From the NCBI GenBank assembly GCA_937891565.1, contig CALAHA010000103.1:1-6277 (forward strand): 6,277 nt of DNA. The letters are read 5' to 3'. Shown here in pieces: positions 5,069 through 6,277 of the stretch. The notes below the pieces were generated by a model. It saw nothing but the letters and a program-made list of their open reading frames with translations. It was not told where the DNA came from and did not search any database. Position 1 is the stretch's first letter, and each line of letters begins with the position of its first letter. This stretch comes from an uncultured Ilumatobacter sp. Its GTDB lineage: Bacteria > Actinomycetota > Acidimicrobiia > Acidimicrobiales > Ilumatobacteraceae. The position numbers were made by a program, and so were the translations under genes.

Positions 5069-6010
5069 TCAGTCGACGGGAATGGCGGCAATGCGGCTGC
5101 TCGGCACAGCATCAGGTGTGTGTTTTGACACGAGCATTAACCACACCACTGCTCCCAAGATGACCGCGCCGCCGATCAGCGTTGCGACTCCCGGCGTCTC
5201 ACCCGGCCAGATCCACACCCATAGCGGAGCCAACACCACTTCGGTCATCAACAGCAACGGAACCCGTGCTGCAGGAACCGACCGGTGACCGAGGTTGAAC
5301 ATCGGAAGACCGAGACCCAGGGCGATCCCACCAGACACGAACGCAAGCGCCCCATCGCGCAAGCTGACGCCCAACCCTCCCTGCGTCAGAGCCAGAGCGG
5401 CAGAGGCCACGCACAGCACGGAACCGGCGATCAACGTCGGGATCACCGGATCGACGCCGGACACGGAACGCATCAGGACGCTGTACAAGCCGATGGTCAC
5501 CGGGATGCCTCCCGCGAACAGCAGCCCGGACACGGACCCGACCTCGAGCCCAGCGCTCACCGTGATCGCCACGCCCACCATCGTTGCGCCAATCGCGAGC
5601 AACGTCGAGCGTTCCACGCGCTCACGTAGAAAGATCCATCCGAGCAGGGCAGCGAACACGGGGGCCGAAGCGAGCAAGAACAGCGTCGTGGCCGCCGAGG
5701 TCCGCGACAAGGCCAAGATGTAGAGCATCGAGGTCCCACCAAGGGTAAACCCGGCGAGCCACACGGTCCGCGTGACACCCGCGAACGACACCGGCCGGCC
5801 CCCACGACGCACGAGAATTAACGCGACCATCGCCAACGTTGTCGATGCGCCCCGGTACGTGAGGAACTGGAAACTGCTGGCTTCATCGACTGCGGCGACG
5901 GAGATGGCGGTCACGCTGAAAATGGTGCCCGCCCCGACCACGAGCAGCGAGCCCTGGCGTTCGGTCAGTTCGCCGTCGCCGACGAACGCATCACGCAAGG
6001 CGCTAAACAC
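5069..6010 (-). CDS. EamA/DMT-superfamily membrane permease
   Basis: Taken from GTG 6010, the protein has 313 residues, close to the usual ~300 of EamA permeases, with about ten predicted membrane helices in two tandem EamA repeats. The first repeat starts at RQGSLLVVGAGTIFSVTAIS and ends at the typical LRERVERSTLLAIGATMVGV segment. The second starts near GSVSGLLFAGGIPVTIGLYS and ends in a helix GGAVILGAVVWLMLVS before a polar tail. The family exports or imports small metabolites such as amino acids or nucleosides in the inner membrane; the substrate cannot be told from sequence. The start is uncertain: the frame is open to the window edge, but the sequence upstream of about 6010 is not EamA-like. 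GTG 6010 is favoured because the core begins about 18 residues later and a -10-like TACGAT lies six bases upstream, which would suit a leaderless transcript. Longer forms are possible. Confidence 0.82.
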   Translation of the reverse strand: MFSALRDAFVGDGELTERQGSLLVVGAGTIFSVTAISVAAVDEASSFQFLTYRGASTTLAMVALILVRRGGRPVSFAGVTRTVWLAGFTLGGTSMLYILALSRTSAATTLFLLASAPVFAALLGWIFLRERVERSTLLAIGATMVGVAITVSAGLEVGSVSGLLFAGGIPVTIGLYSVLMRSVSGVDPVIPTLIAGSVLCVASAALALTQGGLGVSLRDGALAFVSGGIALGLGLPMFNLGHRSVPAARVPLLLMTEVVLAPLWVWIWPGETPGVATLIGGAVILGAVVWLMLVSKHTPDAVPSSRIAAIPVD

Positions 6011-6277
6011 TCGCGGATCGTACGCCTCGCCTGTCAAGCAAACCAAGCGGATTCGCTCGTGCCGTGCCACGCAGCGTTTGCCCGGGCGCACACGCGTCCA
6101 TGGCATCATCACCCGAGTGGCGGGGATCAACGTCCTCCGCAGACTGATCTCCGGGGGGGTTGGCACGCGTCGGATGATGTACCAGGCCCCGACAATGCCG
6201 GCGGCAACGACCGCGAGCCGCACCACAATGTTGTCGAGGAGCAGTCCTGCACTGATCGAGATCGCGATAACCATCAT
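6011..6277 (-). other. Open frame joined upstream to the EamA gene, possible separate or fused membrane segment
   Basis: The permease frame continues without a stop for 89 codons to the window edge. Its first part is strongly hydrophobic (VIAISISAGLLLDNI, then VVRLAVVAAGIVGAWYII before RR) with GC-rich third positions, like one or two membrane helices. The later part (about 6010-6130) is rich in Arg and rare codons and looks non-coding. It may be an N-terminal extension of the permease, the end of a different gene, or chance openness in GC-rich DNA. The family is not recognised. Confidence 0.3.
6017..6046 (-). promoter_or_regulatory. Weak promoter candidate for the EamA permease gene
   Basis: On the minus strand TTGGTT (6046-6041) and TACGAT (6022-6017) are separated by 18 bases, and GTG 6010 follows six bases after the second box. 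This spacing would place the transcription start at the GTG itself, as in leaderless actinobacterial mRNAs. A TTGACA at 6037-6032 has no -10 box at the right distance. The match is modest. Confidence 0.22.

Noticed and set aside
4948..5112. N-terminal extension of the crotonase frame
   Set aside because: It would overlap the permease stop by 44 bases, has no family sequence, and the ATG at 4947 has a good ribosome binding site.
6003..6275. Second minus-strand open frame at the right edge
   Set aside because: Arg-, Cys- and His-rich translation typical of an out-of-frame reading of GC-rich DNA, with no motif.

Overview
The window looks like ordinary chromosomal DNA from a high-GC bacterium. 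By eye it is about 60% GC, with GC-rich third codon positions. A lone actinobacterial-style TatA, an EamA permease, TetR and ArsR regulators and a GAF-GGDEF-EAL protein fit an actinomycete, perhaps one of the marine or freshwater Acidimicrobiia. That placement is inference from protein style, not from a marker gene. No RNA gene, CRISPR array, insertion sequence or phage gene was seen.

Layout from left to right. The 3' end of a TetR-family regulator runs into the window on the plus strand (1-309). It converges on a minus-strand cluster that reads right to left: an ArsR-family regulator (2947-2588), a small TatA-type translocase subunit (2560-2324) and a c-di-GMP enzyme with GAF, GGDEF and EAL domains (2235-385). 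These three lie close together on one strand (27 and 88 bases apart) and may be one transcription unit. Two RNA hairpins punctuate it: a perfect 9-bp stem across the arsR stop codon, and an 11-bp bulged stem that buries the ribosome binding site of the GGDEF-EAL gene.

Divergent from arsR, across a 230-bp intergenic region, is the most notable gene: a diiron alternative oxidase of the plastid-terminal-oxidase (PTOX) style (3178-3981, plus strand) with all six expected metal ligands. The shared promoter region holds a 10-bp perfect palindrome and three TCAGATGA-like direct repeats spaced 21 and 11 bp apart, which puts them on one face of the helix. This suggests regulated divergent transcription, perhaps by the cysteine-free ArsR protein.

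The right part is a minus-strand pair: an EamA/DMT-family permease (5069 to about 6010) followed by a crotonase-fold enzyme (4153-4947) that lacks one of the two catalytic glutamates of true enoyl-CoA hydratases. The permease frame stays open to the window edge, so its start is unresolved.

A possible theme for the left part is respiratory or redox adaptation: an ArsR-type switch, a non-pumping quinol oxidase, an export component and c-di-GMP signalling. Only the gene arrangement supports this link.
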